The translations under genes and the position numbers were made by a program. The notes beneath the pieces are model-generated. The model saw only the letters and a program-made list of their open reading frames with translations, was not told where the DNA came from and did not search any database. From a virus: a DNA stretch of 21,998 nucleotides. Below are positions 6,039 through 14,123 of the stretch, one piece after another (within the stretch, counting starts at the first letter, position 1; each line of letters begins with the position of its first letter). The DNA lies in IMG/VR virus record IMGVR_UViG_3300010885_015529, positions 1 to 21,998 of that record; one strand, written 5' to 3'.

Positions 6039-9000
6039 ATGGCTATAAGTTATGTACAAGGGCAAATGCTTGCTGACAATCTTGAAAGAGACGGCATTGA
6101 CTTGTCTATTAGCAACGCCAATGTAGGCATTAACACCCTAACTCCAGAATCAGAATTTGAAGTTGTTGGTAATATCACTGTTGGAAATATCATAATTTCT
6201 AACATTGGTAATATTAGTGCTGGCAATGTTAATATTAACAATTTGGCTACTCCGGTAGCCAATGCAGATGCCACTACAAAACTCTATGTTGATAATTTAG
6301 TAAGCAACGTTTCTGCTAATGTATTTGGAAACGTAATTCCGTTAGGAACGCCCACCGACGGTAGCTTGACAGGAAATACTGTAGCATATGATGGATGGAC
6401 CACTGCTACTTTTGTAACAGACAGCGTAGACGATCTTAATCAAGTGGCATTAAACATTGCCAAAGGAACCTTTGTTGGCCAGGCCAATCTTGTGGCTAAT
6501 GTAACATCGGGTCCAAGTCCACTAAGTGTGGCCTTTACTGGAACCTATGTAGGCACAGCCACTAATTTTTTATGGGACTTTGGTGACGGTACCACAGCAT
6601 CCACACAAAACCCTACAAAAACCTACAGCAATGTATCGGGCGGCCAATTCTCAGTTACATTTACCGCTTGGAATACTAGCGGAACCTACGCTGGCAATAC
6701 CACCGCCGGAGCCAAAGGATCAGTTGATTCCACCACTCGCACCAACTACATTACGTTGTTTACACCATTGCCAATTCCGTCATTTACTACAAGTCCAACA
6801 ACGTTAAACACCGGTAGCAGTGTAACATTGACCAATACTAGTTTGTATGCTACGTCGTATACCATCAACTATGGTGATGGTAATTCAGCAGTTAATCCCG
6901 GAAATGCTTTTGTCACCAACAGCCATACCTATATTAACTCTGCCAACACTGATGCTATATATGGAATCAATCTAACAGGCACTAATCAAACTGCTGGAAA
7001 TGCTCCGCCCTACAGTGTCACATCGTCCAACACCAATGTTAAAGTCTACACACAGCAAAGTCCTGCAGTCACTGCCAACACAACAACTACCATCAACTAT
7101 CTAGCCACATCTGGCGGCAATGTCCAATTTAGAAACGACACTCCGGGAAGTCCTGGTAACACAGCAAGTTTTGGTGCGCAACAGATTTATAATTTCCAGT
7201 GGGGCGACGGCACTGCCAACAGCAACATCAATATCCAAACTGGTCTAGCCGGCAACCCGGGTGCGGCCAACACCTCACATGTTTTTGCCCTTACTTCAAC
7301 GCAACAAAATGCCGCTACCACAGTTAACTATGTGGCCAATCTTTGGTTATACACCGGCTACAGTACCAGCCCATTCAAATCAAGCAACGTGACCATTTCC
7401 ATCGAGCCAGAAGTCAGAGCTAACTTTGTAGGAACCAGCAACACACAAACAGATGCCACAGGATTTACCTCCAATGCACAGGTTGGATATCTATACACCG
7501 ACTATAATGGCCGCGATCGTAGTTTGTTTAATTTCCAAAATCAAACATCGCCCAACGTGGCGTTCACAGGAAATGTATTCAACTGGACCTGGGGCGACAC
7601 TACCAGCAACAGTGTAACAACATTTGCTAATATTTCTCATTCATATTTGAATGCAGTTGGATCTCCAACTACAGGATCAAAAACTGTGACATTACAGGCC
7701 AACGGCACTCCTGGAACTATATCACAAAGTAACACACAAACCAAAACATCCTATATCACGATATTGGCCAATCCCACAGCACCTACCAATCTCAGTGGAT
7801 TTAGTAATGTGACCATAGCCAACGCCAGTCAAGGCACTAGCCCGCTGTTGGCCGCAGGAGCCAATGACAACACTGGCGGTAATATTGTAGCCAATGGCAC
7901 AGCAGTAACACGATTTGCCACAACCACACCTATTGCTACTGCTGGCAATGTAACTCTTGCCAACACAGCCACCACTGGCACATTGACTGCTTATGTTAAT
8001 AACACAGCCGCAGGCACAGCAACCTTCAGTGTTGGTACTAGCAATACTGGAACGTTTGGGGGACTGATTGTCAGTGCTGATCAAGATTTACATGTGTCTA
8101 ATGCCGCGGTGCCCACAGGATTTTATAAAGTATTTTCAGCCAACATCAGCAATACACTAGCAAGCCTGGGCACAGGTTACAACAACTATAAATTTGTTCA
8201 CAGTGTTTCTGGCAACACCAACTATGTGGGCTTTGTCAAAGACAATTTAAATTCAGCACCCACTTTGGTTACCAGCAACGTGATCATGTCGGGCAACGTT
8301 AGCGGAACCTACACGTATATTTCTGGGATACCATATTACAGTGCCACAGGAAGCCCAAGTATTACTGTGTCTACTTTAGAACTACAAAACTTCACTGGTC
8401 AAACTTTCCGCAGTGCCGATCCATTTACACTGGGGGCTGGATCAGCCTTAGAAGGAACTGGATCAATTATAGCAACACAAACTAAATCTTTGGCTCAAAT
8501 TGACGGATCAAGCACAATGTTAACCGGTAGCAATGTCAAAGCTAACACAGGTATCTCATCAAACTATACCATGGGCAATCTCAATGTGTTGATCAACGGA
8601 GCAGTCAATGCCGTAGCAAACGTAACAGCCAATATATTCAACGTGGTTGGGACCAGCACCACAGTTCAATTGCCAACCAAGATACAGGTAAACGCCACAG
8701 CTAATACCGGCATCAGCGAAGGCAATATTGCGGTCAGTGCCACCCTGGGATCTGTGTACACTGACAACGGCCTACGCATAACCGGGTTTGGTGCCGCTGC
8801 CAACACACCAGCATTCAATGGTGCTACAAATAACTATACTGCCAATATCTGGTCTGGAGCACAGACCATTGCTGGCACCCAAGAAGCAGTTGATCGATAT
8901 GGAGTACTCAAGCATTTTGTGACCAATCTCAGCACCGGATATCTGCCAGTGGGCCCTGACTTGGCTACAGGACGCACCGGATTACAATACTTTACTTTTG

Positions 9001-9416
9001 CGTTCCGCAGAGCCACCATGGCCAACTTTGATATTAGACTCACTACCACTACAGGCATAGCCGGCTTGTGGATTGCGGCGCCTGGAACACCCATTGACAC
9101 TGGTGGATTTAGCTCACCCACGCCAGGGTTTCCTGGCCCAACCAGCACGCTCAACGGTTGGTTGAGTTGTTCACTACAATACAACGGATCAGGGGTGCCC
9201 GGAGCAAGTATCGCAGGTGGTGGCAACGGCAGTAACGGTGTTGCCTTGACTGGTGCTGACGTAGTACCACTCAACTCGGCCATTGCTAATGTGGGCTACA
9301 CCATGACACTAGGTTCACAAAATGCAAGCAACAGCACAGGCAACAATATTTTAGTTCGGATAGCATTAAACACTAATCAAACGATAACTGCGCTTTCGAT
9401 AGGAGACGCTGCATAA
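6039..9416 (+). CDS. Large tail fibre protein with PKD/Ig-like domains (1125 aa)
   Basis: The N-terminus, MLADNLERDGIDLSI followed by NVGINTLTPESEFEVVGN, is of the type that anchors fibres in marine T4-like phages. A short TKLYVDNLV element and WTTATFVTDSVDDLN follow near residues 85-135. From about residue 150 come several PKD-like Ig folds marked by WDFGDGT (about 178), INYGDGN (about 276), FQWGDGT (about 385) and WTWGDTT (about 515). PKD domains are known in extracellular glycan-binding and structural proteins, so contact with the host surface is a reasonable inference. Residues about 600-1125 are Thr/Asn/Gly-rich beta sequence, with a region around 930-1125 that lacks the short repeats and may be the receptor-binding tip. 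The upstream SD is weak (TGGGAA). Its TAA overlaps the next ATG by one base. Confidence 0.85.
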   Translation: MAISYVQGQMLADNLERDGIDLSISNANVGINTLTPESEFEVVGNITVGNIIISNIGNISAGNVNINNLATPVANADATTKLYVDNLVSNVSANVFGNVIPLGTPTDGSLTGNTVAYDGWTTATFVTDSVDDLNQVALNIAKGTFVGQANLVANVTSGPSPLSVAFTGTYVGTATNFLWDFGDGTTASTQNPTKTYSNVSGGQFSVTFTAWNTSGTYAGNTTAGAKGSVDSTTRTNYITLFTPLPIPSFTTSPTTLNTGSSVTLTNTSLYATSYTINYGDGNSAVNPGNAFVTNSHTYINSANTDAIYGINLTGTNQTAGNAPPYSVTSSNTNVKVYTQQSPAVTANTTTTINYLATSGGNVQFRNDTPGSPGNTASFGAQQIYNFQWGDGTANSNINIQTGLAGNPGAANTSHVFALTSTQQNAATTVNYVANLWLYTGYSTSPFKSSNVTISIEPEVRANFVGTSNTQTDATGFTSNAQVGYLYTDYNGRDRSLFNFQNQTSPNVAFTGNVFNWTWGDTTSNSVTTFANISHSYLNAVGSPTTGSKTVTLQANGTPGTISQSNTQTKTSYITILANPTAPTNLSGFSNVTIANASQGTSPLLAAGANDNTGGNIVANGTAVTRFATTTPIATAGNVTLANTATTGTLTAYVNNTAAGTATFSVGTSNTGTFGGLIVSADQDLHVSNAAVPTGFYKVFSANISNTLASLGTGYNNYKFVHSVSGNTNYVGFVKDNLNSAPTLVTSNVIMSGNVSGTYTYISGIPYYSATGSPSITVSTLELQNFTGQTFRSADPFTLGAGSALEGTGSIIATQTKSLAQIDGSSTMLTGSNVKANTGISSNYTMGNLNVLINGAVNAVANVTANIFNVVGTSTTVQLPTKIQVNATANTGISEGNIAVSATLGSVYTDNGLRITGFGAAANTPAFNGATNNYTANIWSGAQTIAGTQEAVDRYGVLKHFVTNLSTGYLPVGPDLATGRTGLQYFTFAFRRATMANFDIRLTTTTGIAGLWIAAPGTPIDTGGFSSPTPGFPGPTSTLNGWLSCSLQYNGSGVPGASIAGGGNGSNGVALTGADVVPLNSAIANVGYTMTLGSQNASNSTGNNILVRIALNTNQTITALSIGDAA

Positions 9417-10450
9417 TGGCTGCTTCATTTGGTGAAAGTCAAAAACTAGACTATCTCTGGAAGAAACTGGGGTACGGAGTAGCCAAGACTTCTATACCTC
9501 CTCCGGGATCGGGCAGTAAAGAAGCCTTTAACGAAAGCATACCCAGTCCGTTACTGTATCGTGGCGACTTGGTTTGGACTGAAAGCGGAAGCATACCCAA
9601 CATTCCTCCGGCCAGCACCTCATCAATAGTACAAGTCTACAAAGATGGTGGCGGCAGCTACAGCCCCACAGTAGAATGTACCGAAGATCTAACAGCACCC
9701 GACAATCAAACTTGGAAAACCAATTTAACCAACTGGATACCCACCCAGTTTGGCGACAACTATTTGGTAGTGGTTTATGTAGACACTTCAGGATCTACTA
9801 CTCCACAAACCACTGGTACTAGATTGTTCCAAGCAGGCTCTGGCTCAGACGACACCTGGTTTTTTGATTATCAGGCCGGCATTTTAAACTTTAACGGCGC
9901 AACTATTCCAACGGTAATTGCTGGTGGAGTTTCAGGAAAATCTGTGTTTGTTGTGGGCTACAGATATGTAGGCACATTTGGAGTTGGTGGTGCTGCTGTA
10001 TTGGGCAACTTGACCATAAGCAATACTACAATCAGCACTAGTTTGGCCAATGCCACAATCACAATACAGCCCACAGGAACTGGGCTAGTTACTATAGACA
10101 CTGTTACTGGATTACTATTACCGGTGGGCAATACTGTTCAACGTCCTAGCCCGGCCAACACTGGAACTATTAGATTTAATACTACAACTTCTAGACTAGA
10201 AGTTTATGACGGTACTGAATGGGACCAGGTTGGACAAGGTGCTATTACCAATCAAACGCTCAACGGCGATGGGTCGACTACAACATTTACCCTGGATCGT
10301 TCAACAACCACAGCTGCCGCATTGATCATGTTAAACGGTATCACACAAATTCCTACCCAAGCATACGCAATGAGTCCTAGCCCTGGTACAAACTTGGTGT
10401 TTACACAAGCACCTGCTGTTGGCGACGTCATAGACATTAGATACCTATAA
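9416..10450 (+). CDS. Fibre-associated structural protein (344 aa)
   Basis: The N-terminus SQKLDYLWKKLGYGVAKT followed by SPLLYRGDLVW (residues about 8-55) is a conserved start of a structural protein in aquatic T4-like phages, perhaps a baseplate or fibre connector. Residues about 100-195 contain WIPTQFGDNYLVVVYVD, DDTWFFDYQAGILNF and SVFVVGYRYVG, a beta-rich domain. The C-terminal third is the shared two-part module: LLLPVGNTVQRPSPANTG and EVYDGTEW, then LNGDGSTTTFTLDRS and PAVGDVIDIRYL. It shares that module with the 132-aa protein at 5607 and the fibre at 10655. An SD AGGAGA lies at 9401-9406 and the start overlaps the previous stop (TAATG). Confidence 0.75.
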   Translation: MAASFGESQKLDYLWKKLGYGVAKTSIPPPGSGSKEAFNESIPSPLLYRGDLVWTESGSIPNIPPASTSSIVQVYKDGGGSYSPTVECTEDLTAPDNQTWKTNLTNWIPTQFGDNYLVVVYVDTSGSTTPQTTGTRLFQAGSGSDDTWFFDYQAGILNFNGATIPTVIAGGVSGKSVFVVGYRYVGTFGVGGAAVLGNLTISNTTISTSLANATITIQPTGTGLVTIDTVTGLLLPVGNTVQRPSPANTGTIRFNTTTSRLEVYDGTEWDQVGQGAITNQTLNGDGSTTTFTLDRSTTTAAALIMLNGITQIPTQAYAMSPSPGTNLVFTQAPAVGDVIDIRYL

Positions 10451-10457
10451 ACACAGG

Positions 10458-10607
10458 CTAAAACACTAGATTTTTTACAGTAGAATAAATACAATATCCA
10501 TCAATAGACCACTGCCGTCTGCTCGGTAACACGTTTGCTCTAGAGTGAATTCCTCCAAAAATTGTTTTGTAATACCCAAAATATCCAGGTCCTGGTAAAT
10601 ACATCAT
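10458..10607 (-). CDS. Possible small antisense ORF (49 aa) in the gap before the 1130-aa fibre
   Basis: The gap between two fibre genes holds, on the opposite strand, a 49-codon frame starting with two ATGs at 10607 and 10604. The peptide begins MMYLPGPGYFGYYKT, continues IFGGIHSRANVLPSRR and QWSIDGYCIYS, and ends KNLVF. Its composition is protein-like and not the V/L/P-rich pattern of the frame shadows in this window. AGG lies just upstream of the start, a weak SD. It overlaps the late promoter of the next + strand gene. It may be a small gene, a gene remnant or chance; I do not recognise a family. Confidence 0.3.
   Translation of the reverse strand: MMYLPGPGYFGYYKTIFGGIHSRANVLPSRRQWSIDGYCIYSTVKNLVF
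10485..10492 (+). promoter_or_regulatory. Late promoter octamer ATAAATAC with long leader
   Basis: ATAAATAC lies 170 bases before the ATG of the 1130-aa fibre gene, much further than the 24-30 bases found for most octamers here. A weaker TAAATAC match at 10596-10602 lies closer. Between them I see no tRNA or strong hairpin. Confidence 0.55.
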
Positions 10608-10643
10608 AGCCTGTGAAATGTCACGGCTGTTAGAATGCCAAAC

Positions 10644-10648
10644 AGGAG
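10644..10648 (+). promoter_or_regulatory. Ribosome binding site AGGAG of the 1130-aa fibre gene
   Basis: AGGAG with six bases to the ATG at 10655 supports the chosen start. Confidence 0.7.
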
Positions 10649-10654
10649 ACTAAA

Positions 10655-13600
10655 ATGGCCGTTACAAGAATTAAGAATAATCAGATCACTGATGCAACTA
10701 TTGCTGCTAATGCTAAGGTAGTACCCTATTCGGTCACATCAACCTTATTAGCCAACAACCTTACATACGGTTCAAACTTTACCGTTAGTGGAAACTTGAC
10801 TGTTAATGGAACTACCACTACAGTAGACACATTTAACACCTTGATCCAAGACCCAATCTTGGTCTTGGCTGACGGTCAAACTGCAGGTAGCCCCACAGTA
10901 GATATTGGTATTTTGGGCTATCGTGGTAGCCAAAACAGTTCATTTATTGGTTGGAAAGAAAGTGCCACAACATTCATGGCCATCTTGTCCAACACCACAA
11001 TCAGTAACACCACAGTCAACGTCTCTAGCTATGCAAATTTCACAGCCAGCACAATCACTACACAGGCCAATTTAAGTGTAATTGGCAACGTACTTGGCAA
11101 CTTAAACGCAACCAGTTATGTCAATGCTGGCAACGTCACCACTCCTGGATTGATCAGTGCCACTGGCAACATCACGGGTGGCAACATCCTAACTGGTGGA
11201 TTGATCAGTGCCACTAGCACAATTACTAGTGCTGCAAACGTCATTGGTGGTAATTTAACTACAGGCGGACAAGTAAGTGCCACTGCCAATATCACTGGTG
11301 GTAACGTGTTAACTGGCGGATTGATCAGTGCCACTGCCAATGTAACTGGTGGTAACGTCCTAACAGGCGGCCTGGTTAGTGCTACAGGAAATGTCACCGG
11401 TGGTAACGTTAATACAGCAGTAGTTCGCGGTGCAAGCGGAATAACTGTTAGTACTGGTAGTGGTAGCATTAATTTGTCACCAACTACAGGTAACATTGTA
11501 GTTAACGCTACTTACATCAATGGGGTATCAGATCCAGTACAAAATCAAGACGTTGCTACCAAAGCCTACGTTGATAATTTTGCTACAACTGGTATCGCAT
11601 ATCACACACCAGTTGCGGCAGCTACTGTAGCCAACTTGGCCACAGCCACAGGTGGTACAATTACCTACACTCAACCCAATGGTGCAGCCAACGGCGTTGG
11701 TGCATTGTTGACCACAACTGGTGCATTTAACTTGATTGACACAGCCAACGTTCAAACCGTAGGCACACGTATCTTGGTCAAGAACGAAGGTAATGCTGTA
11801 TTCAACGGTATTTACACCTGGGCCAATGCCACAAACATTGTTCGATCAACTGACACTGACACATACGGTGCAGACAGCACAACCGACTTGAGTATCAACG
11901 ATTACTTCTATACCACAGGTGGTAATGTCAACGCAGGTACAGCCTTTATTGTCAACGCACCTACAGGCACAATTACCTTTGGTACAAGCAACATTACGTT
12001 TGCCACATTTAGTACAAGTCAAGTTTATTCAGCCAACACATCAGCTGGTATCAGTTTAGCTGGCACTGTAATTAACGCCAAGATTGACGGAGTTACAACA
12101 TCCTTTGATGGTGGCGGCAATATTCAAGTTAAACCAAGTGCAAACTTAACAACACCTAACATTGGTGCTGCTACAGGTACAAGTTTAAGTGTAACTGGTG
12201 CTGTCAATGCTGGAACCACAATAAGCACTGGCGGCAACATTACTGGTGGTAATGTGTTAACAGGTGGCCTGATCAGTGCTACTGCTACTATTACAGGTGG
12301 CAACTTGGCCACTGGTGGCACAGCCAGTGCCACAGGCAACATCACAGGTGGTAATATCCTAACTGGTGGGTTGATTTCAGCTACTAGTACAGGAACATTT
12401 GGTAATATCACAGTTGGTACCAACAGTATCAACAGTGCCAACGGTAGAATCACTGTCAACAGTGGCAGTGCCGACACAGACATTGCCTTTAACGGACTAA
12501 CAGCCAACGTAATGTATATTGATGCTGGTGCCAACTCGGTCAGCTTTGGTAACTCAACACAGTATACCAATGCTTTAGCAGCTTTCAATACTAGTACCTC
12601 AATTGTGGTACCGGTTGGTAACTCTGCACAAAGACCAAGTAATGCTACCAGTACCACTGGTATGGTGCGTTTCAATAGTACCTTAAACAGTTTGGAAATT
12701 TATAACAATACTGCTTGGACCACAGTTGGTGCAACAGTGTTTACAGTTATTGCTGATCAACAGTTCAACGGCGATGGAGCAACTGTAGCATTTACATTGA
12801 GTTCTGCACAGACAACCAACAGTTGTATTGTCAGTATCAACGGTGTGGTACAGATTCCAACTATTGCTTACTCTGTAAGTTCAACAACGCTGACATTTAC
12901 AGAAGCTCCAGCTACAGGCGACGTCATTGATGTACGTCAAATTACCACAACTAGTTCAGTTATAAACATCAGTAACAGTAACGGTAACGCAGCAGTATCA
13001 GTTCTAGACACCAGTAACGTTGTTGCTGTAACAGGATCAATGAGCGTGGCTGGTTCTATAACAGCATCTAGTTTTGTTGGCCTAGACGCTACCAAGATAT
13101 CCAACGGTACAAGTCAAACAGCGGTAGTTTCTAGTGGTGGTAACATCCAAAGCAACATTGCTGGCACAACTGTAATGACTATTAGTCCTGGATTGGTAGA
13201 CATTGTGGGTAACTTGACCGTGTCTGGAAATGCTACACTCAGTGGTAACATTTTGGGTGATCGTATTCAAAACGGCACCACACAGATTGATATCCAAACA
13301 GCCAGCGGTAATGCCAACATCACAGTTGGTGGCACAAGTAACGTGGCAGTGTTTGCTACAACTGGTGCATATATCACTGGCGTAACAAGTGTTAGTGGCA
13401 ACGTAACTGGTGGTAACATCCTGACAGGTGGCTTGATCAGTGCCACTGGAAACCTTACTGTTGGTGGCGACTTAAACTTGGTTGGTAACATTGTTGACAC
13501 AGGCCCTATGTTCCTTATTACTTCAAGTAACGGCAATATTAGCTTCTTACCCAACGGTACAGGAAACATCAACACCGGTGCTAATATTATGCCAACAGCC

Positions 13601-14047
13601 AATGCCACAGCCAATATTGGTAGTTCTTCATTTACCTACAATACAATATTTGCCAAAGCAACGTCGGCACAATACGCTGACTTGGCAGAGAAATACACAG
13701 CTGACGCTGAGTATGCTCCCGGCACAGTGGTTGCGTTTGGTGGTACACATGAAGTTACACTCAGTACACAAGATGCAGATCGTCGTGTAGCAGGTGTGAT
13801 ATCTACTAATCCAAGTTACATCATGAACGGTGGACTTGAAGGTACCAACATAGCAACAGTAGCCCTGACTGGACGTGTTCCATGCCAGGTAACTGGCACA
13901 GTAGCCAAAGGTGACTTGATGGTTAGCAATGGTGATGGTACAGCTAGAGCTGAAGCAGATCCACGTGCAGGTGCAATCATTGGTAAAGCTCTTGAAGACT
14001 TTGCTGGTAGCACAGGCACAATTGAAGTGGTTATTGGTCGTTTCTAA
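10655..14047 (+). CDS. Large repeat-containing tail fibre (1130 aa)
   Basis: Residues 1-115 form an N-terminal domain with VTRIKNNQITDATIAANAKV, then IQDPILVLADG, VDIGILGYRG and FIGWKES, typical of marine phage fibres. Residues about 155-265 and 510-585 hold repeats of about 16-17 residues (type GLISATGNITGGNILTG), probably a trimeric beta-helical shaft. Between them QDVATKAYVDNF (about 297) is followed by a domain with TRILVKNEGNAVFNGIY (about 370). Residues about 650-765 are the shared QRP/NGDG module. From about 930 to the end comes a C-terminal block (AKATSAQYADLAEKY, RVAGVISTNPSYIMN, VALTGRVPCQVTG, IGKALEDF) shared with the protein at 16683. It resembles fibre C-terminal folding or autocleavage domains (distantly Peptidase_G2-like, unproven). 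A strong terminator follows the stop. Confidence 0.85.
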   Translation: MAVTRIKNNQITDATIAANAKVVPYSVTSTLLANNLTYGSNFTVSGNLTVNGTTTTVDTFNTLIQDPILVLADGQTAGSPTVDIGILGYRGSQNSSFIGWKESATTFMAILSNTTISNTTVNVSSYANFTASTITTQANLSVIGNVLGNLNATSYVNAGNVTTPGLISATGNITGGNILTGGLISATSTITSAANVIGGNLTTGGQVSATANITGGNVLTGGLISATANVTGGNVLTGGLVSATGNVTGGNVNTAVVRGASGITVSTGSGSINLSPTTGNIVVNATYINGVSDPVQNQDVATKAYVDNFATTGIAYHTPVAAATVANLATATGGTITYTQPNGAANGVGALLTTTGAFNLIDTANVQTVGTRILVKNEGNAVFNGIYTWANATNIVRSTDTDTYGADSTTDLSINDYFYTTGGNVNAGTAFIVNAPTGTITFGTSNITFATFSTSQVYSANTSAGISLAGTVINAKIDGVTTSFDGGGNIQVKPSANLTTPNIGAATGTSLSVTGAVNAGTTISTGGNITGGNVLTGGLISATATITGGNLATGGTASATGNITGGNILTGGLISATSTGTFGNITVGTNSINSANGRITVNSGSADTDIAFNGLTANVMYIDAGANSVSFGNSTQYTNALAAFNTSTSIVVPVGNSAQRPSNATSTTGMVRFNSTLNSLEIYNNTAWTTVGATVFTVIADQQFNGDGATVAFTLSSAQTTNSCIVSINGVVQIPTIAYSVSSTTLTFTEAPATGDVIDVRQITTTSSVINISNSNGNAAVSVLDTSNVVAVTGSMSVAGSITASSFVGLDATKISNGTSQTAVVSSGGNIQSNIAGTTVMTISPGLVDIVGNLTVSGNATLSGNILGDRIQNGTTQIDIQTASGNANITVGGTSNVAVFATTGAYITGVTSVSGNVTGGNILTGGLISATGNLTVGGDLNLVGNIVDTGPMFLITSSNGNISFLPNGTGNINTGANIMPTANATANIGSSSFTYNTIFAKATSAQYADLAEKYTADAEYAPGTVVAFGGTHEVTLSTQDADRRVAGVISTNPSYIMNGGLEGTNIATVALTGRVPCQVTGTVAKGDLMVSNGDGTARAEADPRAGAIIGKALEDFAGSTGTIEVVIGRF

Positions 14048-14060
14048 ACAGGCAACTGTT

Positions 14061-14093
14061 AAAAATAGGGCTCCAAGTGAGTCCTATTTTTTT
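14061..14093 (+). terminator. Intrinsic terminator after the 1130-aa fibre gene
   Basis: AAAAATAGGGCTC (14061-14073) pairs with GAGTCCTATTTTT (14079-14091) with one G-T wobble and a 5-base loop, followed by TT. It separates this transcript from the late promoter at 14096. Confidence 0.9.
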
Positions 14094-14095
14094 GA

Positions 14096-14103
14096 CTAAA
14101 TAT
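14096..14103 (+). promoter_or_regulatory. T4-type late promoter octamer CTAAATAT
   Basis: CTAAATAT lies three bases after the terminator tract and 28 bases before the ATG at 14124. The terminator-then-promoter arrangement marks a transcription unit boundary. Confidence 0.8.
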
Positions 14104-14123
14104 GTGATATTACAGGAACTACA

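Noticed and set aside
10595-10602. GTAAATAC as a second late promoter before the 1130-aa fibre
   Set aside because: The first base departs from the C/A seen in the other octamers and a better match is at 10485; kept only as a weak alternative.
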